Positions 38,601-53,000 of a DNA stretch of 64,000 bases are shown here, one piece after another. The DNA comes from Lycocorax pyrrhopterus obiensis. Its lineage: Eukaryota > Chordata > Aves > Passeriformes > Paradisaeidae. The notes under the pieces were generated by a model, which was given only the letters and a program-made list of their open reading frames with translations, did not search any database and was not told where the DNA came from. Where the stretch lies: positions 19,886,494 through 19,950,493 of the forward strand of contig JACSVZ010000002.1 of assembly GCA_014706295.1 (NCBI GenBank), read 5' to 3'. Every line of letters starts with the position of its first letter. Position 1 is the first letter of the stretch. A program made the position numbers and the translations under genes.

Positions 38601-41473
38601 CAGTCATAACCTCGACTTTGAATTTGTTAGATTAAAAACAAAACTATGTGGTGTCTAGGAAATAAAGAAGCTGAGATCTGTACCCCTTTATCTTTTCTTT
38701 GTATCACTTAGACCAAGTAAATCAGAAACGTACTAACATCAGAGACTTTTTGGAATAAGACACAGGTGCATTTCAAGTAGGTAGAAGGTAGAGAGGTTTG
38801 GGGTTTCTTTAAATGCTTGTAATTAACTGTTAATGAATCTATTGACATGGTTCCTTATGAAAAATTCAAGTTTTAAACAAAACTAAAACAAATCCAAACA
38901 CTAGTTAACTGATGATCAGACAACAGTAAAAAGACTTGTCTGTATAAAAATAGTAGACTAAGAATAATAAATTCTTGCCTAGCAAGAGCTTTTCCCACAA
39001 TCAGTTGCAGCAGAGTCAAAAACATTTTTACCCTCACTACTAACAATGAGATACTGATACAAAGGTGCCTATTTATTTTCAGTACATAGAATGATTCTAA
39101 AACTTGAATATCCTCAAATCACTTTCAAGCTCATGTTTATCAAGACTCAGACATTTTCTGTAAAATATTTCCCATGAACTAAACCCACTGTTTTTACAAA
39201 AATAAATGACTACCTGATTTTCATTCCTTCACATGCTTCACCTAAAACTAATGCCATTTGATTTCATCTCATAATATCATTATGAAGATATATCTTCATA
39301 TTTTCCAATCAAATAATCACTGCAATAGCAACTTGATTGCATGAAGAATGGTGGCTATCAGGATATATTATCATTATACAACGTGCACCTAAAATGAAGC
39401 AAGTTTAAAGCAATGTTCTACTACTTCATTATAATGACAAATGAAGACTAAGTCATTTTACCCTTATGTTCTCATATAACTTCCAAAAGAGATCGAAGTG
39501 TACAGCAATTAGTACCACTTTGGAAATATTCTCTTTTTTTTATGAGTAGTAGGACATTATAGATGGAATCAGCTTGAGGAGAGTATTGCCTGACGGAATT
39601 GCACCATTCTTGATTACACTTTAGAGAAGCATATCATTGTTTTCAGTAGATCGAATTACATGACATGAGAGCGATAATACACATGCTCTTTGAATTGACA
39701 TTCCTTGTCTTCAATTTTTAATGCCACGGTGCACTAGTATGATGGCATTATTTATGTTATCATGATTAGCAAATAATACTTTTCAAAACAATTCAGGAAA
39801 AATCTAGTTTGAAATATGCTGCACTCTGGAACTAGAAATCAATCCAAGGTGTTACAATATGTTGCAGATGCAAAGAATAAGAAACAAACTGATATCCTGA
39901 GCTACATATTCCATTCGCAGGTTTTGATGTAAAATACTTAGCACATGCTTGGGTGGTTTAGCCTTTAAAAAAAATAATATCAGAAGAGGTTACGGAAGCC
40001 TTTATAAAAGCTTATAGACTAAACTAACAAGTGTTTGCAATACACTTGTTATAATGCATCATATTTCTGGAGAAAAGAACATTTTTTATACAAACCATAG
40101 AAAAAAAATTGCCAGTGAAAAACAGGATTGTGTCTTTACACCCCTATGAAGTTTGGCTGATGTCCCATGCTCAAGACAGAGGTGTAACTTTAGTAGTGAT
40201 GGTTACTTCACTGAAGGTGGATGCCAAAGCAATGAAATGATAGGCATTTCTGCCTCCCACTGCTCTGAGCTTCAGATCCTCAGCATGGTTTGAACAGGTC
40301 CAGTGGGAACTAAATAATGTAGATGGCAGCAGCATTACTAAATTCATTGTTTTAATCTGTACAACATAAGTATAACATAAGAATAACTTACTCCTGTTAT
40401 TTGTCTTACACCAAATGGAACAAACCAAGTAACTCATTGAAGCTGGTAGGTTAGGGAAAATAATAATCACAGCAGTCACATTAGAGAATAAACTTGTTTC
40501 AACAGGTTTGATTAGATTGGTGCAGACATTCTCCACGCAAAATTTTATTTAAATACCTTATTATGGAAATCGACTTTAAAATCATTCCCTTGCATATTCA
40601 CATGGTGTCTTCTTTATCAGGCAGGACACAGTGATCAGAAAGCACTCCACTACAGCTTCAGGAATTAAACTTCATCTGTATCTCACTGCAAATAGGGGAC
40701 CTGAGCAGGTAAAGGTGACTTAGACAAGATTAATCACATGAGGCATTTTGCATCACTGGCTACAGAAATTGTCAGCCATGCTGGCCAATTTCACCAGTTC
40801 TTCCTCCTTTCTTTCAAGGGTACAGACTATTTTTTGGTGGAGGAAAGACAATGTTTACAGACCTCTCCCCTGGGACTCTGGCATGAGATGGCAGAAGAGA
40901 ACCTGACTGCATCCCTCCCAGCTCTATGCAGTTTGGAAAATGCACCACTTCCATCATGGGACACATTTGAAAAAATTCTTCATAAACTGAGATCAAGACA
41001 GAAATGTGTCCATAATTTTTGGAATAAAATAAAGTGATAATAGCAATGTTTCCCAAATTATCTCCCTGTAACTGTTCACCAACTGTTTCTGATGCCATTT
41101 CTTCAGGAAATAGTGAAAGTCTCAGAAACTTATCCTAGATGTCTTCTTTGGTTAACAAGATATATCAATAATAAAACAGTGAGGAAAAGTAGATAATGGA
41201 AATCAAAATAAATTAGAAGTTATGAAAGTGGGAAGGGATTAGAAGTGGGAAAGGATAATAAGTACTTTGGGAAAAACCAATTGTTGGCAGAACAAAACAC
41301 AAAACCCTAAATGTTTTAAGCATATTGAAAAGATAAATCTTTTATTCATTATCAGATGGAAATGCTAATGATAATAATAACAGCAACAACTAACATGCAG
41401 ACTGAAGTGTTCAATAAATATTTCTATTTTACATTTGGGAAGATGCAGGATAATGTACAAGTTGACAAATGTG
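32679..41473. other. AT-rich non-coding stretch, no recognised element
   Basis: Almost 8.8 kb with no convincing gene. Open frames are 60-121 codons, low in complexity, and without domain resemblance. Short CR1-like words (for example TTCATAGAATC near 35024) are not supported by neighbouring CR1 sequence. Small AT-rich patches such as that near 38490 are the only simple-sequence features. Confidence 0.45.
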
Positions 41474-41479
41474 GAAGAC

Positions 41480-41852
41480 TGTGGGGAGACATGATAGAAT
41501 TGAGTTATGGGCTGTGGGACGCGCCTGCAGAAGCACATGGCGGCACAAAGGAGCACACGGTGGCACAGAGAGGCTCGTCTCCACCAGACCCTGGGGGGAG
41601 GAGGTGTCACAGGGCAGATCCCTTCGGAGAGGAGCCTGCGAGGAGCTGACAGACGGTGAACAGCGCGTGATCACCCATAGAAGGGCGTTTAGAAAGCGTG
41701 GTACTGACATGGCAACATGGGATAGGTCACGTAGTGAGAATTGCCATGTAAGGAAATACTGTGCCTTGAAAAGTCTATAAAACCAGCTCGTTTCTTTTGA
41801 ATAAATGATTCAGATTCCCTGCTGGTCTGGGTCCGTGTCTTGGTCACTCACA
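41480..41852 (+). mobile_element. Solo LTR with TATA box and AATAAA, TSD gaagac
   Basis: A 373-bp element, TGTGGGGAGACATG to GGTCACTCACA, with exact 6-bp duplications gaagac at 41474-41479 and 41853-41858. It has a TATA box (TCTATAAAAC at 41774-41783), a polyadenylation signal AATAAA at 41800-41805 and canonical TG/CA ends. The U3 is GC-rich with several CpGs, unlike the neighbouring AT-rich DNA. Overlapping open frames of 81-103 codons on both strands here are by-products of this composition. Intact signals and a perfect duplication suggest a comparatively young insertion. Confidence 0.85.
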
Positions 41853-41858
41853 GAAGAC

Positions 41859-43382
41859 TTCACAATAATAGCTAAGCAAACTGTTAATCAACACTTAGTA
41901 GTGATGGTCAAATTTTCAAACTAGTGGACAATCTCTGGTCTTTCCATGTTCCTTCAAATAAATCTGGAACTCCAAGGAAATGCTAAAATATTGTTAGAGT
42001 GTTGTGTCAAAGTCGCAAAAGGCGAAGAGGATGACAGGAGTAACCACTTAGATCAAACAAGACAAACTCTTGGAAAACCTGTTACAGGAATCAAATAATT
42101 TAATTTGTAATTGTCTTACAGTAAACTGATCTTGTCAAGCAAAACTGACTTAATCATTGGATGAAATGGCAAATTTGTTTAAGTGTTTTTACTGTAGAAA
42201 TGTAAGACTAAAGGACTAATAAAGACATTTGAATTAGCACTTCTAGTGCTTAATGAGAAGATTGTAAATTGGCTTATCAGCCAAGCTTGAAAGGAGTGTC
42301 TTAGAGACTCATAATTTTTGTAATAACATCTAGATTTCATTGTATTCAACTACCGGTGCTCTGATCAGAATATAAAGATCTTGCTTATAAAATGACATAC
42401 CAAATGAAATAGATTTCTCGGTTAAGGATTGGTTTTCAAAATCTTGATTCAATGCAGCTGAATGTAAACATTTACAGCAAGAAACACGGAATGCAGGCCT
42501 CACTTGGGAACAAAAACTACAGAAATTGTGTGGGAGCTATAAACAGTCAGGTCCCAAAGAGCCACCATGAAGCAAAAAGGGTTTAATACAATTGTTACTT
42601 GCAAAAACAAGGACTAGCAAAAAGGGAACTAAGATGATTTTACTTCTGTTTAATAAGACCAAGACTGGAATTTTCTGAAAAGAACCTACCTGGGAAGTAA
42701 AAAGCTTTCTCAGCTAAAATATCAGTATTTTAAAAATTGAATTAAGATGAAAATAAAAAATGGCAAACAACTTCATAAAATGAAATTTCAGTGCAAGTCT
42801 ATCACACAAAAGAGAAAATAAAAATGTGACAAAACGACTTCTCAGCTGGTATGCACATGACAGATAGTTTCTGAACTCAAGTCAGAAGTCTATCAGCTAT
42901 CATATTGATTTTTCTGTAAGGTTTGATATATTAGATTTAGAAATGGGGTTTTGGAAAGTTTTAGTTTTATAAAAATGAATATTTTCCCATTAAAATGTTT
43001 CAACTATATCTGGTGGTTTAGAATAATTTTTTAAAACTGCCAGATTTTTCAAATAATAAAAGCTTAATGAAACTATTCAAGTACATAGCATCTTAGTTAA
43101 AAGAAAGCACCAGATGTTAAGGGGCCACTTAGGTTATAGAAAGAAGCTGACAACTCCAGCCAAAACAAGTAAAACGGGGAATAAGGATTTTATTTTATAA
43201 TCAGGGTGATTAACCACTGGATGGGATTTCTCCAAAACAGTAACAGACTCTGCAGGTCAGGTTTTGATTCCTTCTAATCTAATTCCTGTATAAAATGAAA
43301 TACCATGTAGTAAAAAGGAGGTTTGACTGGATGGTCTACGTGGTCTATCATCTAGTAATCCATTTCAGGCATAAATTTTCAA
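41859..43382. other. AT-rich non-coding stretch between LTRs
   Basis: About 1.5 kb separates the solo LTRs at 41480 and 43389. I see no retroviral internal sequence, which supports reading both as separate solo LTRs. No other feature is visible. Confidence 0.5.
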
Positions 43383-43388
43383 GGGGTG

Positions 43389-43756
43389 TGTGACCCTGTC
43401 TGCACCACGAATGGTGCGAAGAATAACGACACAAAGTCCAAGTCCAGGAGCAATAGCACTTATTTAATTAATTATGAATCGATTATATGACTTGGGTCAC
43501 CAGCATGGCATAAAGTCATTGGTCACTGATCATCCACCTCCTAGAATGATTGGTGGAGGCTACAAAACATTCATTTGAAAATATTTTCTTCAGTGTACCG
43601 TAACAACCCTGCTGCTGAATAACAGCAGGTGCAAGATAAAGTTAGTTTACAGAACCCGTAGCAATGTTTTCATAGTTTATGTGAGAAACACAGAGCTCTC
43701 ACAAAATGCTACAGAAAGCTGGAAAATTTCTCTGCTAAAGCTTTTCAGCGTCTACA
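43389..43756 (-). mobile_element. Solo LTR, family A copy 2, TSD ggggtg
   Basis: A 368-bp element, TGTGACCCTGTCTGCACC to TTCAGCGTCTACA, with exact 6-bp duplications ggggtg at 43383-43388 and 43757-43762. In minus-strand sense it starts TGTAGACGCTGAAAAGC and carries an AAATAAG-type signal near the 3' end (complement of CTTATTTAATT at 43460). It is homologous along its length to the element at 32306-32672. Shared blocks include TCTCACAAAATGCT and GCAGGTGCAAGA. Because its duplication differs from that of the first copy, the two are independent insertions. Confidence 0.83.
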
Positions 43757-43762
43757 GGGGTG

Positions 43763-46700
43763 TGATAGGGGTTGCCCTTTCTGACACTGACAGTGCTTTC
43801 CAGTTGTAGGTGACAGTACACAAAGTAGTAATTAAGCTCCCCATTGCCATGTAACTGCCAAGGTTATTTCAATAGCTGCAGACACCAGCACAATTTGCAT
43901 AGGCAGCATTATATGGTAATATTTGAATTCAACAGATTTCTCCGTTTACCCTCAGTGAGGATAATTGTAGCAAAGATCATTCTTCATAGAACTGTAGCAA
44001 GGAATTATGTATTCTAGTTCAACACACAGAGCCAAATTCCCCTTTTTATATTTAAAAATATTATTAATGGAATTGCTCTCAGTAAAAAATGTTATGTTAT
44101 CATGTGGGACATGTCCAAAGACTTTTACTGTCCTTCGTCAAAACACAGGGTGGTTCGTAACTCAGCCAGAAATAAATTGTTGCTTTGATGCTATATTTGA
44201 TTACCATTCCACTAAAGCAAATTCTATATTGAATCCAAAGAAAACATCTTTATTTTGTTTGAACAAGTTAATCAATAAAGGCATGAAGGCATAATAGCAG
44301 CAAAATTGTCATTCTGTCACATAACTGTATGTTTCACATCATGTCTCAGAAAGGGAAAGGACATTGTATTTAGTTTATCTTTCTTGTTTTATGTACAACC
44401 CTCATTTCCTCTTCCTTCCTGCTATCATGTACATTCCCTTCATCATCTCCTATTTCTGCCTCATGGAGCAAGGCAAGTCTTCTACCACCAGGAAAGAGAA
44501 GAAATAGGACTGATTTACATCTGAGTTACAAGCCTCATAAAATTACCATACATAGTAGAGATGTTATTTAAAATGTTATACTATACACACCTTTTATCAA
44601 AGTATCAGACCCATTTAAACAGCAAAGAGAGCAATGTTTTGCCAATACTTACTACAATTTTTCCTAAAGTATTTTTAAAATATTAAATTAAGAATCCGCA
44701 TTCCCTCCGGAAATAAATGAAGGAGAGACGATGTAAGCAGATCGCTCACCCACTGCAGCGCTGCCGCTAGACAGCAATTGCTCACAACAGCTAGGAGCAG
44801 AGAGTGAGAAAAGAATCTCATATCCAGCTGAAATGGCACAGGGAGTTTGGGAAGGCAGAATGCAATTATCTGAGATGGAATTTCATCAGAATGATAAGGT
44901 TGTACCAAGGGAACATTAATGATCATTTTAGAGCCTCCTTTGAAGTAGAAAAGCTGGACTCAGGTATAATAATGCACTCAAAGGATTCAGGGCGTAGGGC
45001 ACAGAGAGATTTCAGTTTTCCTGCATCTCCTAGTTTGCACACTGAAATACAGTGTGCCCCTTTTGAGGCATTTTTTCCCTCCTAGAGATCACCATTACAG
45101 TACCTGAGCAACAGACCTGAAAGAGCTCTGACATGCCAAGGGGGGCATAAGAAGAATTTAGTCATGAAACAAAGCTGAAACTGCAAGGCTGAAAGCCTCG
45201 TGACTGATCTCAGCAGAAAGCACAGCCAAAACCTTGAAGGGTCCTGAGAACATTCAGGGGGATATGAGCTGTGGAGTGCACATTGCCCTCTTGTATCATA
45301 TAGACCCTGCAACAGATGGCATTGCAAACTCTTTTCAAGACTTCTTTATCCTTCCTCAACTCTGAACAGCCGTGGAGGAGGCAGATGCCACACAGCCCCG
45401 AGAACCTAAAGAAGCTCTCACTTATAAGATAACTTTCAGTACCTCTGATAAAGATAACAGGACTATGTTGTTAACTGTGGATTATTCTTACTGCAAAAGT
45501 TTGATCTAATGTATTGCCAGATGTAATAAAAAAGAAGTTACAGCACAGCACAGCACCACCTCACTAAGGCTTTAAGCACATAAACTGTTTAAATACATAT
45601 TTCTTTGACATCTTAGATTACAATGTTATTTTTTCTTGGCACTTTTAGGAACTGGAATATAATGAAGTTTTGATGAACTGGAATGTGGTCTGTTGCTTCT
45701 AACAAATCACTGTGACCAAAGCTGACCTCATTAGAAAGACTGATTTTTTATACAAAGGGCCATCCATTAGCAAAGTTCAGTCTGGATTTTTTAAAGCATT
45801 CATAATTAATTTAAACAGCAGTTTCTATGTGAAGACAAACACAACCTTGACTGAAGAGGGGGAAATAAAAAGCTGGTTTATGATAGATTAAATTCTGTTA
45901 AACAGCCTGCTTGCGAAGCAGAAAATACATTCTGTACATCCTCAAAAAATATGCATCTATCAGTTATTTTATGTCAATAATAAAGTGATGAATTATCTCT
46001 GCTAATTTTTTTGTTTTCTATAATCCCAGAATTTCAGGTATATTAGAAAATTTGCATAGCCCTTTTCACTTCGCTCACTCTTTCACTTCCGACCACTTCT
46101 CTTTCTATTGGATTATTTAACTCTAACACCTTTTACTGGTTTATGGACAAGACTGCTGTCTATATACCTATTCAAATTGACCCAGATTTGAGTTGCAGTG
46201 TGTGTTGAATGAGAGCAGTGGTGATCTCAAGCCTGTTTTATGCGGGGCTCCGTAGTCCCAAAGTAATGTGAAAGAAAACCTTCATAATACACACTTCATA
46301 GTGTGATACATTGCCATGAATATATTTCAGTTGTTCTTCACATCTGCAATTACTTCTGGTCTCTTTCCTTTAGGATTCAGTGTAGTGATTGTAAAGGTCT
46401 GTCCATTTAGGAGCTATGTTTCATGGAAGTAATTTCCCATATATTAAGGTAGGGGGACAAAGTAGCCATCCTCTGAACAGTTTCTTATTTCAAGGCTCAT
46501 ACTCATTCCTAGGAATAAAATATTGGGGTTTGAGATTTTAACATAAAACATTGTTTTGGTCAAAATTCTCTATCAACAATGTAGCATATTGTGAAACTGA
46601 CCTATTTCCCTCAGACAGTATGCCTGCTTTTCCCAACTTCAAATTACTCACTGTCTGATTAAAAGGTGGAGCTACATCTGGAAATTGATCCATAAACTCT

Positions 46701-48432
46701 TTTGTGGCAAAATTGGCAGCAGTCTGGAGAAAAAAATCTTGTTTGTCTTGGAGACAAAAACCCTTTCACAGTGGCAGATATATCTTATGGACAGTAATAC
46801 AAGCAATCATTCTGAATTCACGTAGTATATTATCTATATTCCACATGAAACTAGGCAAGTTAAAGTATGCTCCTTTAAATCAGATAATATCTCACTGGAA
46901 TTAACAACCCATCTTTGAAATGATGGGGAAAAAATACACCAGTGATTATGAACAAGTGAATTTCTGGCAAACACTATCCAAAGAAATACTGATGTTAATA
47001 TATCTGATCTGTAACTATGCTTCTTATAGACTGTATCTTTCTTTTGTTCTCACAGAAATTAATTTTAAGGGCTAAAAATGTCTCCTTCTAGGACACTTTG
47101 GACTCCATTTGTGGGCACAGTGGCTTTTATAGTTTGGTTCAATACTGACTAAAAATGTGCTATTTTTCACTACCTCGTGTTTTCCTACTCCTTTACTGGT
47201 CACTAATTGAAGGGAAAATACATTTTTTGAAGTCTCAAAGTTCAATTCATAAGAATTTCATATTTGATGAAATATTGAATGAGGATTCTCAAATTTGATG
47301 TATGCATATCATAATGGTTCCAATAAATAATGCTTACAGGTATAGAAATATACATTCATCCAACAATGCAAACAAATATATCCATAAACACATATATATG
47401 AATACAAAAAGAAAGGGTATTTTTTAGAAAATCAGAACTCTGATAAAGTGACATTGAAGGTACAAAAAATAATAATGTGCACAAAGAAGTCCTAATGACC
47501 TTAAGAAGATAAAGCACACTTTATTTAGACCATAATTCATAGCTATAAGCTAGGACAGGGACTATTCTACAGATGCAGCTGTATTCATTAAAATTCAATA
47601 TCACTACACTTGTGTCTAGCAGTGTCCTTTAAAATCTTTAGCTTTATCCCCTAAAGATCTTTTGGAAATTGAACTTCTTGACCCCACACAGTCTTTTCCA
47701 GTCATACACTTCCTTCTGACTATCTATTACCTGAAAAGGTCCAGAAGGGGTCAAAGTCATTATCTGTAAATTCTGAACACCAGAGAGAAGGAAAAAAAAT
47801 ACTACAACTTTTCTGTTATCCCTAAAACACTGGTTTGGATAAAGAGTATTTTGTCCCAAGTATCAATAAATATGATGCACAGCTGGTGTATCCTTTTAAA
47901 CTCCAGGGAATCTATGGACTGTGCTACCTAGTTGAACACATAAGAGCTGAATACATAAGGACTAAGAATAAATGTTTAGTAAGTATTCCAAAATCAGAGA
48001 TGAATAGACTGTGGAGCCATAAAATGAAAGTGTAAAAGAAGTTCTTAAAGAAGAGAAGTTTCCAAATCCTTTATACCTGTAATCACTGTAGAGGTATTAG
48101 AAAAGTTGTGATGACTGGAACGTTCTTTGCTTGGAATAGACTGAAGAATCTGACTCTGATCCAAGTGTTAGAAGACGAGGCTTTAGAAAAATATATAAAA
48201 TGAAATGACAGATGTTAATATTAGAAAACATTCTGAAAAAAAAAGAAAATAAAATGTCAAGACTATAAACTGTGCTGCTAAACTAAATTCCTTAAAATTT
48301 TACTAATACCAGGTGAATAGAACCTAGCAAAAAAATCTTTGAAGGCTCTGAAGATAAAATATTGACAACTGTTTCTGACATCTGCACTGGGAAAACTGGT
48401 AGAACCTGTAACAATCACAAGAACATGGAAAT
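43763..48432. other. AT-rich non-coding stretch
   Basis: About 4.7 kb with only short open frames (up to 97 codons) and no domain resemblance. No transposon edges, tandem repeats or RNA genes were recognised. Confidence 0.45.
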
Positions 48433-50065
48433 GCAGAATCAGTGAGGTTGGAGGATATCCCTGGAGATTGTCTTGAGGTAATTGAATCCCTGCTCAAAGC
48501 CAGAAAAGAGAAGTCAGCTTACAGAAATACCCAGTCAAATGAATGTCTCCAAGGATGAGACTCCACACCCCTCTGGGCAACTTGTTCCTTGTTCAAACAC
48601 CCTCACAGTAAAAAAGTTTTACTTTTTTATATGTGAATTCCAGTGTTTCCAAGACTTGCTTGTCCTGGGGAGTCCAGCAGTGGACAGAGCACTCCAGATG
48701 CAGCTCACCAGGGCTGAGCAGAGGAGAAGGACCACCTCCCTTGACCTGCTAGCAATGCTCTAACACAACCTAGCACAGCCCAGGAAACTGGGGGCCTTCT
48801 TTGCTGTAAGGGTATCTTGCTGACTCATGCTTTACTCCTTGTCCACCAGCGTTCCTAGGGACTTCCCTGCAGAACTGTGTTATAGAGGGTTGGCCCCAGC
48901 CTGTACTGGTGCATGGGGTTATTCCTCCCCAGGTGCAGGGAGGAGGCATCTCCATTTGATGAGCTTCACAGGTTTCCTGTTTTCCTGTTTGTTTTTCCTG
49001 TTTCTCCAGCCTGTAAAGGTCCCTTTAAATAGTGGTGCAACATTTTGGTGTAATCAACCACCCCTTCCAATTTTCTATCATCAACAAATTTTCTGAGAGT
49101 GCTTTATTCCAGTTCTCAGAAAACTTCCCCTGTCACTACAACCTTTCAAAAATTATCAGTAGTGGCCTCAAAATGACATCAATTCCCTAAGAACTTAGGG
49201 TGTATCCCAAAAGGTTCCCATGGGCTGTAGCAAATCCAGTTGTTTAAAAAGCTTCTAACATGATCCTCCTTTACCAAGGATAAAACTTCCTTTCTTTAAA
49301 CTTCCACACTGATTCCAGGGGCCTGGAATTCCTGAAAGCCTTACTAGTAAAGACAGAGGTGAAGGAGGTGAGCCTTTTCTGTGTCCTTTGTCACCAGGTG
49401 CCCTGAACCATTCAACAGCAAGCCAACATTTCCCTAATCTTTCTTTTGCAGATGAAATACCTGCAGAAGCCTTTCTTGTCCTTCGTGCCCTCCCTAACCC
49501 CATTCCTGCCTGTTCAGACAGTATCTCTGTACTCTTCCCAGGACACCTGTGCCTGCTTCTAAGTCTTGTATGCTTCCTTGTTGCCTCTGATTTTAGTCAG
49601 AATTTAGGTCTTTGTTCATCCTTATAGACATTCTGCTGCCTTTGTCTGACTTCCTGCACGTTGCTACGGGTCAGTCTTGAGCCTGGAAGAGGTGATTCTT
49701 GAAAATCAGGCAGCTCTCCTGCACTCCTCTCCAGGGACATCTCCCATGGGATACTTCCAAGAAAGTCCTTGCACAGGCAAAAGACTGCTCTCCAGAGGTC
49801 AAGGTGATACTGCTTTTTGCCTTGTACTCTGCTCTCAGGATCCTGAACTCCACGGTCACTACAGCCAAAGCTGTCCCTGACCTTTGCATCTGTAGTGATC
49901 CTAAATGGCAGATGGTAAACCCTCCCCCCAGGATCAAATTCTGCAAATACAAGGTTTCTTCTAGTTGTCTAGAAAGGCCACATCTATTTCTTCTTTCTGC
50001 TCAGGCAGTGTGCAGCAGATGTCCACCACAGTATCCTATATGTGTCTGCCTGCTGATTGTGACCA
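48433..50065 (-). mobile_element. Old CR1 LINE copy, about 1.6 kb
   Basis: Minus-strand CR1. The left edge is the 3' UTR (complement of CAGAATCAGTGAGGTTGGAG and CTGGAGATTGTCTTG). Next comes GGGCTGAGCAGAGGAGAAGG with CACCTCCCTTGACCTGCTAG, well-known CR1 3' sequence. Around 49071-49092 the minus strand reads KFVDDRK, a degraded RT catalytic box (normally FADD). The right part (GAAATACCTGCAGAAGCC near 49453, GAGGTGATTCTTGAAAATCA near 49689, GACATCTCCCATGGGATACT near 49736, GTCACTACAGCCAAAGCTGT near 49854) corresponds to upstream ORF2 sequence in reverse. Many indels and stops show long decay, and deletions make it shorter than an intact copy of the same span. Confidence 0.85.
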
Positions 50066-53000
50066 AAGATGAAAATGGATCAGTAGGTACATTAAGAAAA
50101 TGGGAATTTTGAGGAACAACCAATGTAGGTTCTGCAGAGAGGAGTCATGACTAAAATCAGTGGAGCTTCCAGAATGAATAAAAATAAGTTTATAGACCAG
50201 AGTAAATACAACATTTAATTGTGGTTTTCTGTCCCTGTCAATATAAGAATATAGAATATTAGTGTCATGAGATAAGAAAGAAAGTTGTCTTGTGGATTCT
50301 TATCTGCAAAATAGGAAGCAGAATAAGAATAAGCTCAAAAGGTGGCAGAGTCATTTACATGCCAGAGGAAGTTAAATCTGATACTTTTCAAAATACGTAT
50401 AAATGGTTAACTATGGCAAGTGTACACAAATTTGGAGAAGGTGAAAAAAGGAATATAACAATATCTTATCATGATTATAAATTGAGGCTAGTAAATACAA
50501 AAGCCTGAAGAAAATGACCAAGAAAGGACACACTGGAGGTAAGTCATTGAACAATGTACTGGGAAGTAAATTACTGATAAAGATAAGGTAATGCACATAG
50601 GAAAACTAACACTGAGTAGGTGCATACACACTGATGCATTCTGAGCTAGCTAACATTCCTCATAATATGTTAAATAGGATACTTTCAGAAAAGCAACAAT
50701 GATGCTAATATTTTTTAGGGAAGGAATATTGACTATAGCAAAAAATATCCCTATACTATGGAATAAATCCACATTACATTTTAAATGGGTGTTCCACTTC
50801 TATCACTAAGACACCTAAGTAGAACTAGAATAGCTGCAAAGAAAGACAAAAGAAGTATAAAGTAGTGCACACTGAAAATGTAACTCAATAGATTTAGACT
50901 CTGAAGCCTGGAAAATAATTGTCTGCAAGGAAATGTAATAGAACTTTATAAAAACATGAATAAAGGGAAATAGGGAACAGTTACTCATCATTTCTCATGA
51001 TACAAAAAATCAGAAGATATCAAATTCAAGTGGCAAATAAAAAAAAATAGAATGCTTTTTCCACAGAAATCAGAGGTAAACTGTGCAATTCTTTGTCCCA
51101 AGATACTGAGAATGCTTGGTTTCAGAAGTAACCAGACAGATTAATTGAGCAGAAATACATCAAGGAATACTGAACACAAAGTAATGACATCTAGGTTAAT
51201 TCCTGAGCCGTAGGTTGCTGGAAGCTGGGACATTGCATTTGGAAGGTACTTCCTCAGCCTTGCCTTGTTCCTAACCATGTTCTTATACTGCTTCTTGGCT
51301 GTGTGCTATGAGCCATTGTGCTTCAGTGAAAAAAGTCCTTTGATGAAAGACATCACACCTGAAAAGCATGGAATGGAAAATCATGGTTATAAATGAAGAA
51401 AAATCTCAAATTCATCTGACCTGGGAATTAAAGGGAATTAAATATGCATTAACAATATCTAAAGATGAAAGCAAAAAGAATTTCTAGACCTACTTTTTTT
51501 TTTCCTTTATCCTAAACTTTCAGAAAGCTGTACAAAATAGTGTTTGCCCTGCCTGTTCAGGAAGCACTATCATCAGGTATTTCTCAAGAGTTATAGTACC
51601 CTCAGGAAGCAGAGAACTGTACATAAATGTTCGATGTATTTGAATAATATTCCTCACTGAGTCATAGACTATCAGTAGGTCTGAAACAAGTTTCTGTAAA
51701 TTTTTAAGTTAAAGAGTTTATATTTTGTAGAAAATAGCATAAAATAAGCTTTTTCTTTAGAGTAGCCTGGAAAAATACACAATATTTTTTAACTTTAAAT
51801 AGCTCCATATTTCACAGTAGAGCATCCTGTTATCATCTCATTTTGCATCATATACTACCCTATTTATGCCAAATCTGATTTAATTCACATCAGGGACATT
51901 CCCTTTACCTAACAGGCAGTTGCAGTAGAGGTAGACTCCTTCCAAGGGAGGTTTTTATGCTCTTATATTATACCCAATGAGTTTTAGGAGTCGAAGAAAA
52001 ATTTCTTTCTTTAATTAGAGGCCTCAAGCCAGGTGTAATGAACAGACCTTTGCAATGACAGGCATCAGTTCAGATGGTTGAATATGCATCTTGCCCTGAG
52101 CTTCTAGGAAGGAAAACAGCTTCTCAATAGGATGCTTTGATTATTTCTGCCTTTTTTACTGAGAAAACAAAGTGTTTGTATTCCTGTGTGAGGCTGAAAG
52201 AATCATCCACGATCTCCTTCCCCCAGTGCTAGCTCTCGAATCTAAAAGTGCCATCACCGTAATGCTTATAGGGAGTTCTTATATGTCAGGATAGTGTGGT
52301 CTCCATGCAAGTATGAAAACCAGAGTGTCATTAGATGTTCACAACATAGGCTTACTGGGAGGGCTAAAGGGACTGGACCCCATCTTCCCTGCAGCATGGG
52401 CCGGCCACAGAGATGGTCATAGTCCTGCCACTTCTGGTGGGGTCTGCCACGGGCACAGCAGTTCCTGATCAGATGTGATTTAGATTGTGAGAGGTTCAAA
52501 TTGGCAAATTATTCAAGTCCAGAATGGTCACACAGGGAGCACAAAAGTCTTTCAAGCGAAGCCACAGAATACCATCACTGGATGAAAACTCCAGTTGGAA
52601 GAGAGGAACTATAAAGCAAGTGAGACACAAGTATTCTCTTTACTACTCAAATCTTACCCATTTAGTAAAGTCTAAATGCAGTTAGAACAAGCTTTTCTGG
52701 TTCCTCTCTCACTTCTTGTCCTTCAGTTTGGACGGATCTCTCTTGATCCTTTCTAGGGTTTAGAGCTCTCAGACATGCGCTATATATATATATAAAAAGA
52801 AAACAAAACTAGAAAATGAAGCAATGAAAAAACCCACTACTTTCTTTGCTGTGTTACCAGACAGTTACATCACTTTATCTTTCCTGGAGCAGAAATGCCT
52901 AAATTTGCTTAGGTCACTTCCTTATTTACATACTTGTTTTAGTGCTGATAGAACAGATGCTGCCATCAGTTATGAGAGAGCTTCTGCAGGAACAGGACTC